64,000 nt of DNA, taken from NCBI GenBank assembly GCA_002633025.1, contig NMRB01002298.1, positions 33,790-97,789 of the forward strand, written 5' to 3'. The notes beneath the pieces are model-generated. The model was not told where the DNA came from and made no database searches. It saw only the letters and a program-made list of their open reading frames with translations. Below are positions 1 through 11,500 of this stretch, in pieces; positions within the stretch are counted from its first letter, which is position 1; every line of letters starts with the position of its first letter. Origin of the DNA: Notospermus geniculatus (lineage: Eukaryota; Nemertea; Pilidiophora; Heteronemertea; Lineidae). The position numbers and the translations under genes are program-made.

Positions 1-605
1 GGTGGTGGTCGATGACAAAAAACAGAATATTTTGTGATGTGACTAGCGATTCTGATGCAGTTTAAATTAATTCTTGAGAGAAAGATAAAGAAAAAGATGT
101 TTTTAAGAAATATTGGGGTGGATGACGGGATAAAAAGGGGTGGAAGACGGTAGTAGACGGTGGAGGATGGCAATTAGCATGACCCATAAAAACCACAGCA
201 TAGAAGAACTTCTGGCAGCTCGACTAGAAAGTGCCTGAGGAAGACCCCTGTTGGGGTCAAAAATTTGTGAAGTTCGGAGACAACCCTTCGTATTATATCA
301 TTTTGTGTGTCGTTCTTTGTGCTTTTTATTGGATAACAGCACAGAAGAAAGTAGTAGAAGAAGTGTCTTGTAGAGGAGTGTAGTGGTGAAGTGCAAGGAT
401 GTCAGACTCTTAACCAATAGGCCATAGGTTCAGTTCTTGGTCGACTTCCCAATTTGTGCTCTACTGGTCTGAAAAGATCAAGCTGGATGAGCTACTACTT
501 GAGTTCCCCAGAAAGGTTTCTGGAGCGACTGGGGGTAATGTGAAGTTTGCTGATCATGCAAATTGTAATGGATATCAGATTATAAACCGTTACCTTTACC
601 TTCAG
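1..605 (+). other. VPS13 intron start with a decayed tRNA-derived SINE (about 375-598)
   Basis: Bases 1-370 show no gene signal. From about 375 a tRNA-like head (GTGAAGTG box A-like, GGTTCAGTTC box B-like at about 430) is followed by a body related to SINE family 1: GATGAGCTACTACTTGAGTT compared with the family pattern 'GAATGAGCAGCTCATCTGAGTT', then AAAGGTTTC, GACTGGGGGT and GATATCAGATTATAAACC. It ends right at the polypyrimidine tract and acceptor of exon 606. The frame that is open from 456 into this exon is therefore partly SINE. Confidence 0.6.
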
Positions 606-2547
606 AATATCAGGGAGTGTCAGCGTGAACCAACGATAGGGGAGCTGCAGTCTCTGAAGAAACGCGTGAATAAGGCAGCATGTAGGAAGCTGAGGGCCAA
701 GGATGAGGTGGATAGCGGGAACGTACCAAAACCTCTGTCTGAAATGAAGCCGAAGAGAGGGAAGAAAGCAAAGGAGCCTGGTATGTAGATGTCTTGCTTT
801 GTTGGGGATGGGGGGGGGGCAGGGGCTAACAGCCTGATAGCCTAGTGGTTATCACGTCCACTTGCCCGGGCCATATGGGATTTCATTCCTGGCTCTTCAG
901 TCTGTCGCATGGGACAGTAAGCCGTGGTGCCTTGTACCTTGTGTCTTTGCAAGGCCAAGTAAAAGACCCATCCAAGTGAGGAACATGAGTAGCTTATGAT
1001 GGCCTCCTCCGTACTTACCAGGGCCAAAAATGCTCTAGCGTCGGCCCTGATGGAAAAATGAAATACCGGTACAAACAGCCCCTTTCCATTTCAGGGTTCA
1101 TGTTTTGAGTTCCAGTGTATGTAGATGTGCATTTTTATTTAAAAGAAAATATTCACTCAATACTAACTTGATGACATGTGTTAAATCTGCTGATGCAAAC
1201 TGGAGGTGATGAGGTTGAATGATCTTGGTTTTTTGTGTTACAGAGAAGGAGAGGTTTTATTCTGCATCAGATCATTCGGATGAAGACGTGGAGGACTGGG
1301 CAAAGTACGTATTGACCTCACCAACTTACGCATAAATCAAACATAGGTGACGTGATAGAGCCCAGCTTGGGCAGTTTCGTACTTACTTCAGAGCTCTGAC
1401 TCAACCCTAATTCCCAGATTTGTGTGTTCAGCAGGCTTAAAGCCTTGAGAGTCAGCTGTAAATGAGAACTCATCTTTATCCTCTCTCCCCTGTCCAGGCC
1501 TCTGCAGATGCACTCCGTTGACGAAACCATGTCAGACGCCAACCATGTCAAAATCCTTCTCCGTCTGCTCGTGGGAGAAGTCGTCCTCCAGATCAACAAA
1601 CACTCAGACCGTCATGATGTACCGTACCTGATGTTTCGACTAAATCGAGTTTGCACTGACGTTGCTGTGTTGGATTATGGCCTGGCATTGAATCTTCGAA
1701 TCGGAGGAATATCAATGGTTGATAAGATGCACACAGGTCAGTACACAATGTTGTTGGCCATTTCTCGAGTCAAGGTCACAGTAGATATGGTGTCAAGGTC
1801 ACAGTAGATACGGTGTCAAGGTCATAGCGGATACTGTGTCAAGGTCATAGCGGATACTGTGCCAAGGTCATAGCTGATACTGTGTCAAGGTCATGGTGGA
1901 TACTGTGTCAAGGTCATTAATGATAATGCAACTGTGTCACGGTCATAGTGGATACTGTGTCAAGGTCATAGTGGATACTGTGTCAAGGTCATAACGGATA
2001 CGGTATCAAGGTCATAAATGATAATGCTGCTGATTGGTCTCTTTTCAGCATCATCTGGTAAATACCTGGAGATGGTGGTATCCAAGGACTCTCAGCCTTC
2101 TGGTACACTGATCACTATCATGTATAGGAAGGTAAGGAATTGGATTATTAAGACTGATTTGGAAGCTGTGTTTCTAGGCCTCGTCGAACCATTCCAAGTA
2201 GCATTCTACTATGGCCTGGTCAGTCTATGAGGTTTTGGTCCATCTCATATAGAAGCTGGGAGGCCCACAGCTGAAATGGTCATGATGGCATAGCAAAAAA
2301 CTTGCATCATTGTCTGTTGCTGCACTGTGTGTTTGATGAGCACATTCATTGTGGAATCTTCTGGCGATGGCGTCAAAGGCATTACTGTCTGTGTCTTCGT
2401 CTAGGTGAAGCCCGCGTGTCCAGACTTCAAGTCCGTGTACCGTAGCATTGAACAAGGCATTGTGGTGGAGTTCTCCACGCTACAACTCGTCGTCGACAGA
2501 GTAGCCATCATCTATCTGACGTCATTTGCTCAGAATCTGGTCCGCAG
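606..2547 (+). CDS. VPS13: VPS13 exons: 606-780, 1244-1304, 1498-1736, 2049-2131, 2405-2547
   Basis: Five consecutive exons of the middle lipid-channel region. Phases agree at each junction: exon 606-780 ends with one base, 1244-1304 completes the codon and ends with two, 1498-1736 ends with one, 2049-2131 ends in frame, 2405-2547 ends with two. The first exon is basic ([11 protein letters not shown]) and the second acidic ([11 protein letters not shown]), a charged linker before a repeat unit. The piece [19 protein letters not shown] matches the family pattern of 'PEF-S-Y---EQ-I-V-FSSL' seen in VPS13A/C. Donors are gtatgt, gtacgt, gtcagt, gtaagg and gtaagc. The acceptor of the first exon directly follows a decayed SINE tail. 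No convincing exon was found before 606. Confidence 0.88.
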
Positions 2548-5500
2548 GTAAGCATCCAAACCGATGATCGTCAGGCTGAGGTATTCGTTCAGGTCTCAGG
2601 TTCTTCCTTTCACATCTGCTGTACTTTAAAGTCCCACTGTATTGAATTTTACAATATTTTCAAAATGTTAGGAGAGTGCACATAGAGGTCTCATAGCTCG
2701 TGAAGGTCCCCAAAATGCTTGCCTGATAGTAGTTCAGAGAATCAAGGCCTAGTTTTCAGCACACATTGAAAAAAAACTGCAGGGAGAGCTCTAATGTATT
2801 CAGATAGAACGTAGTGCATTTTACACTACACTGACGTCGTGCACTGCCGTCGTGAATCGCGGCGATGATTCGTGTTTTTCAAATTGAATACAGAGGGGCT
2901 TTAACATTATCCTTTCTCCTGCAATCCTGTTACAAATACAATTCTGTACTTTGACCTGACGGGGACTTTTCTCTTCAGCATCCAGAACAACGACATGGTG
3001 CGAAGTCTAAGCACCCCCATCACAACGCCTGTGGTTAATGAACGGCCGATCAAGGCCATCTTACCGAAGGTACCGAAGGATGTGATGAAGAAGATTGATG
3101 CAACGGACCTGACGATGCCCCCTGGTAGCACTAAGGTGTACTTCGTGGCGAAGGTAGCGAACGTTGGTCTGAAGTTACAGAACAAGGAGCAAGGGGTCGC
3201 TGAAGTACAGGTTGATGGTGAGGTTCTACGGAGATCGTGTTTGATCTGTGGTGTAGGTTTGGACAGAAAACTTTCTTAAGCTGCGTTTAGCTGTCACGCG
3301 GAATGCGGATTGCGGAACGCGGAAAATGCAATGCATTTTCGCATACAACATATCTTTCCGCCAGGGTTTCCACGTCCCTATACCGCATTCCGCGTGTCAG
3401 CTAAACGCAGCCTTAGTCTGTGTTCACATGTCAGTACCGGAGTCTGCCCTTTATGTTGAGTTTGGTGGGTCGGTGCTGGAGTGGTGGTCCAGTGTCTGAG
3501 AAACATGGGTCCAATTTCGAGCCAAGGCGCTTCTTGGACCCTCCATTCTGCTGGAAACCTCACATGAGCTCATGATGTACTGCCCCTTGAGTAGCAGGTA
3601 CCAGATATGGCTGGAGGTATCAGGCACATGTCCAAGATTTCCAGCAGAGGGGGGGTCCAGGGGATCGACGGAGGAGCCGGAGGGGGAGCGCGAGGTGTCC
3701 CCCCTCATGTAGGAAATTTTGTAAAATCTGCACGCCACTTCCCAGCATTTCAGCCTTGAACATGTCTTGACTACTGAGTGAACCTGGTCGCATCCGTCAC
3801 ACCCAACAACGGATAGCTGGTGGGCTTACTAATAACAGAACTATAGCGGGTACTAACATCTATATCAGAGCAGGGATCCGAAGTTTCGAGAACCCGCTAC
3901 CTATAGAGCCTTCACCTACCTGCCCCTCTCCCTATCATTTATGCCCGCTGGAAGTGATACAGGTAAAAAAATCTATGACCAGCGCAAGCAGGGGGGTCCG
4001 GACCCCCCCTCTGGACACGCGCCTGGGTATTGATGTGGAACGATTTTAACTTTACAGGACTCGAGACCAAGATCACACTGAAGAGGAACCGGACAACCAT
4101 TTATGCAAGGCTACAGAATCTTCTCGTGGAAGACTCGACGCCGGAGACGCTCTATCCAAAGATTCTCTCCATTGAAGATGACAACCTTATGGACCTCAAG
4201 GTCAGTTCATCTGTCAAGGTCATTCTGGTTTTGCAGTTTTACAGCATTTCAGGCAGGGGAAATGGGGAACCGACGTTCCCAAAGGAGGTGCTGGGGAACA
4301 ACTCAGTTTTAACACAAAAGTGCATGTGTTGCGACGTTGAAAACGTCATTGACGTCGCGCATCATTCGTGACGTTATGTGCGATGTACGTCATTCAGAAT
4401 CAGTGACGTTGCTCTTCTGTCTGTTGTTTACGCTAAAATAGTCAATTTGATCAATACAATTCAACATGTTCCCGCTTGAATTTTCTTTCGAAAACATTCA
4501 GATACATTGAGTCAGTCCTATACTTGATGATGAACGTGTAAAATTCGAAATTCAATGGACTACTTCAGGTATATTAGGGTTAGAAGTAGGGTGAAGTTTC
4601 AGAATTAAATGGCTTGACTTTCGACATCATAGTTTTAAATGAGTTGTTCATCAGCACCACGTCACGGATTAGTTCCGCCGGTTCCTCATTGTCCTTGGTC
4701 AGATTCTGCGTTCAGGGGTAGATTTCTCGCCAACGAAGAGGATTTAGTAGCATCCAAACACCCTCTCTCTCTTGTTTCAGTTTGTTATTTACAACAAGGA
4801 TGGAATGAAACCAACGTTACGAAAAGAGGCCCTGGACTACAGCATCCGTGTCAGGGTTGGTCGGGTCCAGGGTGTATTCCTCAACAAATTCGTCTCCAAT
4901 ATAACTGTGAGTACAGAAATATTTTGGCTCTCTGTCCATTGACATAGGGTTTTGTGGTAACGAGTCTCAAGCAAGAGGTTTCAGGCAATCATTTGTCTGT
5001 ACATCATGATCATGTGTTTCTCATTACAGGCGTTTGCCGAGCCCCTTGTCAGTGCTGTGGCCTTTGAACGAGCGACCTACATGAAGAAGGCAGAGAAAGC
5101 TGTCAAAAGTCAGGTAAAGTATAAAAACCATGCCACACACACATAGACTAGTACCTGATCCTACCAACCTGCGCGCTGCAGTCAAACCTGGTTTGTTTGG
5201 TAGGACCAGGATTGGCCGTCATTTGTGGAGGAATTTAGGCAGTGAGATCACTTGGAAATTTTATGTAAATTATGTAAATTTATTCAATTCTCAATAAGGC
5301 TGACGTACCAGAATGCAGATAGAAGGTGACCTCCATTTGACCCAGGAAATCCACCAATCACAAAGGGGTTGATAATAGAAAAGGAATCAACATACCATCT
5401 GCGCCAGCACCGGCCAATCAGATTCACGAACGCGATAGGCATGCCCGGTCCTAACATATGCAAAAGCCCACTGTAAAATAGTTAGGATCGGGTACCAGTC

Positions 5501-8500
5501 TAACACACACAGTGCTGCTGTACTGACATCTTGTGTTAGCTCAAAGGACTAAGGCTTGAGATGCTGTTAAAGTCTGGTATTCAATGGATTGGTCTCCAGT
5601 GCTATTGCGACGATGACATTGAAAGTTCCCAGGTTCCGTTATGAGCAATGGATGGCAGTGAGTTGATACCTGTAGTGTGTTGTTTCTCGGCAGATTTCAG
5701 TTGATGTCATTTCTATTTTTAGGTTCAAAACTTGGAAGACAAAGGGAAGAAAATCAGCATGAATGTAGATATCCGTGCACCTGTGATCTGGGTGCCTCAA
5801 CATTCCAAATCCCCGTGTATGTTGGTAGCAGAGCTCGGCGATCTCTCGCTGAAGAACTACCACGATAAGACAGAGGTCAAATCTGACAGAAAGATGCAAT
5901 ATCAACAGTGGGACCATTACTATCTGAATCTGGACTCTGTGCAGGTCAAGAGGTCAGTGTATGAAGTTGGTTTTGACCTTACAAGACTGTGTGTAAGTTC
6001 AGTTTTTGACCTTACAAGGTCAGTTTTCGAGCTTATAAGGTCAGTTTTCGAACTTACAAGGTCAGTTTTCGAGCTTACAAGGTCAGTTTTCGAGCTTACA
6101 AGGTCAGTTTTCGAGCTTTACAAGGTCAGTTTTCGAGCTTACAAGGTCAGTTTTTGGCCTTACAAGGTCAGTTTTCGAACTTACAAGGTCAGTTTTCGAC
6201 CTTACAAGGTCAGTTTTCGACCTTACAAGTCTGTGTATGAGGTCAGCTTTCCCTAAAGTTGGTGATGAAGCTGTTATTCTCTTCATTACAGATCCTATCT
6301 NGGTTGTGGTAGCATCCCATATTCTCCCAGGCTGAGGATGCCAGTGACCTACCCGGCCTCAATGTGTTTGTGTCTCTCCATTACGGATGCCCTGGCGAAC
6401 GGTCTGCCATTAATAGATAATATCACTCCAAAAGAGTGCAGCACCTGACGGGGTCGCGTGCACGACGTCCGGCACATCATTTCATGATGTCTGGACGTGA
6501 GACGAAAAATAATTGTTTCATGACGTCATGATCCCGGAAACAACCGGATTTTTTTTCGAGTCATGTCGTGGCATTCAGAAATGACGTGCGGGACGTCATG
6601 ACGCTGCCCCGTCAGGTGCTGCACTCTTTTGGAGTGATAAAGTCTATTGCCACGTTTTGGAGTGAAAGTCTATTGCCACGTTTGTGGCAAACACCCGGGA
6701 CTACCACTGCACTGTTGAGGACGTCCTTCTTTGGTCACTTACATCTATCTGTATGATCTTCCTGGTGCAGTACACTTGACATAGGAGACCTTGACTCAAT
6801 GCATTACATTGATCATAGTGACCTCAGTATCTCAGCCTTAAAAAGGTAACAGTTTGATGTATAGTGATTCCCTACTTGTCATTTCAGATCAAGTCGATAC
6901 CAACCTGCGGCCGCCTATCCCACACCCAGAATCTCTAAACGACATGACGCCCACTTTCGGTGAACGCATCCTACCCGATTCTGCCATGGCAAAACCTGCG
7001 CCGATGACACGAGCGCAGTACGTGAAGGCGTCGTTTGAGATGGACGGCATGGTGCTGGCCTTGCTCTCCGAGGCTGATATACCGGTAAGTATTCTTTATG
7101 GATTGCAGGAGGAAACTGGAGACCGCGGTGCATAATTGTGTGGCAGTCTTGGAAAACCTGGCAGATGTCGATATTTGAGGAAAGTGTTAATGGCCTTGCT
7201 GAATTCACACATTTCAATAGCTGACATGTACTGCGTAACAGTTAAACAGTAGCTAGGCCTAGCAGATCAATGCACAGGCAATCTGACAGCCCTTGTTGAT
7301 TATTCAGCGACATCCGCCGGGTTTTCCTAGACCGCCACACAATTTCCTCTCTATCTTGCAAGCTCCTGGCTGATCAATATTGTTCTGTCCCTGCAGGTGT
7401 CACCTGTTGCCCCTGGCGCAACCGACGGCGTCTCCACATTCGAAATGGGCAAGATATCGATGAAGGCAGTGAAGGAGACTGATTCCTCCCTCCAGCTTCA
7501 TGTGACATTGAAGAGTATTGCGCTGGACGATACGCGGCCGGACAGTCGCATGGTGGTCAAAAGGTAGGAATTGGATGGTCACTCCACCGCTAAATAACCC
7601 GGTGACGATGAACTTGGGGATAGTTTCTTTGCAGGGGAGACGGTTTTTTTTTGGGGGGGGAGGTTGAATCGAGTGTTATGGGAATCCTTGAACCTGAAGG
7701 TGACTCAGCTGTGCAGACCAAGGACGGTCCAGAATTTTGGCCTGTATTTCATGCCTTCTATTTCAGAATCTTCCAGTATTATTGCACCGATGAAAAAGGA
7801 CGTGTCATCGTCAGCCGTGTCCAGGACGACGGTGTTGTACCCATGGTCGATTTCCTGTATGCAAAATCTGCGGATGGTGCACAGAAAGGTAAGATGGGTC
7901 CTGACTCATGGGTAAGTTTGGAGGTAAGACGGGACCCGACTGTAGCCTAGGATACATTAGGTTGGGCCTAGCTGATACACACAACATCTTCGATAATTGA
8001 AGGCCGATCTGCTCACCACTGCGTTACATCGCACATCCCCCTTCGAGAAATAGACCAGTCCGCGCGGCGTATCTTGGCACGATGCCAACTTTGCCGGCCG
8101 ACCAATCATATTGCAGTTTATATCGGGTCTTCGGCTACCACTTTTTGTACCACGATTCAAATTTTACAACACCGGTTCTGATTGGCCTCCTCTCCGAGAG
8201 GCAGCGGATTCGCCCTGAACCGGTCAATTTCTCGAAGGGTGATGTGCGATGTAACGCAGTGGTGTGAGCAGATCGGCCTTTGATTACCGAAGATGACACA
8301 CAACTGCGCTCAGAGTGAAGTCTGGCTAGACACCCCAGCTACTTCACCAATCTTCTCTTTTTTCAGTCAATCTAAACGTTGAGAAATTCCGTATCAACCT
8401 GTGTGCACCGTTCATCATGGCACTGCTGAAGTTCGCCGAGACGGTCAAAGCGTCGCTTGCACCTCCTCCTGATGCGGAAGATGATCTTATCTTAGAGAAA

Positions 8501-11500
8501 CAGGAATCAGACGAGTCGAATCAGGCGGAGGTTACCCCGGCAACGCCAGACGAGGAGGACGGTGCACCGTTGTATCCGATGGATTTGTCTGCTACTTTCA
8601 AAGAGGCGGAGGTCGTGGTGTTCTTCGAGCCGACGATCCCGAGTAGTAGGATATGGGTGCTGAAGGTAGGACTTGAGGCTGCACGATCTAGGGTGAATTT
8701 GAGAGGAATCACAATCACCTATGTTGTGTGCCCCATCTTGTCTCATTTTGGAAGAGGTGCCGCACCGCTCTTACGAATCTCTAGGCCTAGTTGATTGCTG
8801 CATCCTTCTTTGATTTCTTGGTCCAATGAGTGCCTTATGCTGACCAACTGCGGTTACCGGTACCAACCCATTGTGACGTGTGACCAGCTGATCATGACTT
8901 TTTCGTTGGTTGCAGCTTTAGGGTTATGTCTGATGTGTTCTTTTTCAGACCAATGCGGAGGCGAAGTTCCAGCGTCGTTCAGGCCAGGAGAGATTGACAG
9001 CCAGTGTCAATGACCTTCAGATCATCTCCTGTATCTTCAGACAGAGAGCTAAGACAAAATTCATGGTAAGCTGGATTTGAAACTTCAAGCCTCACAGTAT
9101 TGAATTTTACGGTATTTTCAAAGTGTTAAGCCTCGCTTATGTCGCCCTTACGTACAGTCAGAACTAGTTGGCAACTGATAATCATAAATCGGCGTGTAGT
9201 TGGAACTAATTAGTGACAACTACTTGGTGACATAAGCTCTCGGGCGTCAGCGAGTAACTAGTTGCCAACTAGTTGCAAACTAAAAATATCCAGATCCAGA
9301 AAATCGCACGTGTTCAACTTCAGCGACTAGTTGACAACTGTATCCTGCTTATCATAGTCGACATAAGCGTGCCCACGATAGCCAGGAACCGGTATACTGA
9401 GAAGACAGCCAATGAAAATCGCTTTACATTCCACGTGACGACGCCATTTTGACTAATCACATGAGCATCGAATCATCACGTTACTTAAAATCAAAAGAAA
9501 TCTGTGTCGACATAAGCACTCAAAAGACGGCGATAAACTAGTTCCAGGTAGTTGCGACCGATCGTTATTTTTCTACTCGGTGCCGATATAAGTTACCAGT
9601 TGCAACTTGTTGACGCTATTTCTATCACAGCGTAGGGCAACATAAGCGAGGCTTTAGGATACTGCAGGTAGAGGTCTCATAGCCTCGTGAAGGTCCCCAA
9701 AATACTTGCATGATACGTACTTCAAAAAGTCAAAGCTTAGTGTTCAGCACGGCATTGAAAAAACAGCAGGCAGAGCTCTAATGTACACTACACTAACGTC
9801 GGAGGACGTAAGCACTTTCTGAATTCAATACAGTGCGGCTTTCAGCTGTCTTTGCTTTATGAGGCAAGTTGTTAATTTAGGCCTACTGTTTGTGTGACCT
9901 TGACCTCTTTGTTCTTGCCCTTGAGCTATTCATCTTCGACCTTGACCTTTTGTCCTTGACTTTCAGGTGCTCCAACCATGCAGCATCACCTTCGAGAGAA
10001 GTGTTGCCTTGGATACCAATGTGACGGTGATGAAGATGCTGATTACAGACATATCTATCAACATTTCCACTACGATTGTGCAGATGACGCTCCAGGTTGT
10101 TGAGTACCTTATGGCCGAGCTTGCTCTCCGGGTGAGTTTATGGACATTCAATGAAGACACCCAGGCACGGATCCAAGGCGCACGGCCCCCTTTCGGCCAA
10201 CAAATCTGTAAAATCGACCGTGAAATTCTGTAATTTGGAGCTAATCATTGAAATTCACTGCAGATTTCAATGTTTATAGCACAATGTGCCCCCTCTTTCC
10301 CGAAATCCTGGATCCGTCACTGGACACCTGTTGGTGAGGTTGAATAGACCACTTGCGCAAGTCGGCCATTACAGCAAGAAGGTGTAAACAAACCTTGGGC
10401 CTAGTGCATTGTGCCGACGGTAAGCACAGGAGCCAACTGTACAAATGCATTAGGCCCCCCTAGGGCGAGGTTAATGTTTACACCCTGGGGTAAGCGCAAG
10501 GGGTCTATAGTTAGGGACCAGGTTGAATGTTACACGATTGTTTATGGTGACTTCTTTGTGGTGTTTGGGTTGTATTTTGGGAGGATTTGATCACAATGAT
10601 GATCACATCAATTCCTTGGTTGATTTCAGCGTGGCAAAGATGACGTCGACTTTCCGATGCCTCACTCACCACAAGATCACCTCTGGACCGTCAAAAAGAT
10701 ATCTGCTGACAAGTGGCTAGAGATAAAAGGTAAGTGCTTGCAGATTGTGGGCCTAGTGCAATGGAGACTGGTGATGTGGGTTTGATTCCTTGTAGGCTGT
10801 TGGAATGGTGTAGTGCAGACATTACACTGTCACCTCTGGTGTATTAAACCCCCACTGTATTGGAGGTCTCATAGCTTGTGACGGTCCCCGAAATGCTTGT
10901 CTAATACGCACTTCAGAGAATCAAGGCCTGGTTTTCAGCATACATTGAAAAAAACCTGCAGGGAGAGCTCTAATGTACCCGGTATTCAGATAGAATGTAG
11001 TACATTTTACACTACGCTGACGTCGTGCACTGACGTCGAGAATCGTGGCGATAATTTGCGTTTTTCAAGTTCAATACAGTGGGGCTTTAAGTGTGACTCC
11101 CGTTCAGGGCCCGTCTTTATCTGATCAAGAGGGTTGTCAGAATGGTATAGTGCAGACAGTGACTGTTCCCTGGTCATGGGTCCAACTCTCCCTGCAGCAT
11201 TCATTGTCACCTTGCAAATGTGAGTTTGTGACCCATAATTTGATCTCCACTGTTTTGTTATCTTTCCAGATGAGGAACCGTGTGAGAAGGTGATCTTAAA
11301 GAAGCCTGTCAATCCCAAGGTCATCATGACAGTCGGCGTCGACCAAGTTATTGTGACCTTTGAGGTCGAGACCCTTGATTCTCACATGCCTGTTCTGACC
11401 CTGAAGACATCCCTTCATGGACACATCGATGATTGGGTAAGTTACGTATCATACTTTTGAGGGTGTCTGTGTACTGTATGGTAGGCCTAACTGATTCCCG

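Noticed and set aside
456-788. 110-codon ORF read as one protein
   Set aside because: Its first half is a decayed SINE; only 606-780 is a plausible VPS13 exon, ending at a gtatgt donor.
4639-4947. 102-codon ORF over exon 4,781-4,906
   Set aside because: Wrong frame; the phase-0 frame gives the conserved VFLNKFV sequence.
5945-5950. Alternative earlier donor of exon 5,723 (cag|gtcaag at 5,944)
   Set aside because: It leaves a phase that does not continue into the 6,292 fragment; AG|gtcagt at 5,952 does.
5990-6240. CRISPR-like array
   Set aside because: Units are contiguous without unique spacers, and the DNA is eukaryotic; it is a minisatellite.
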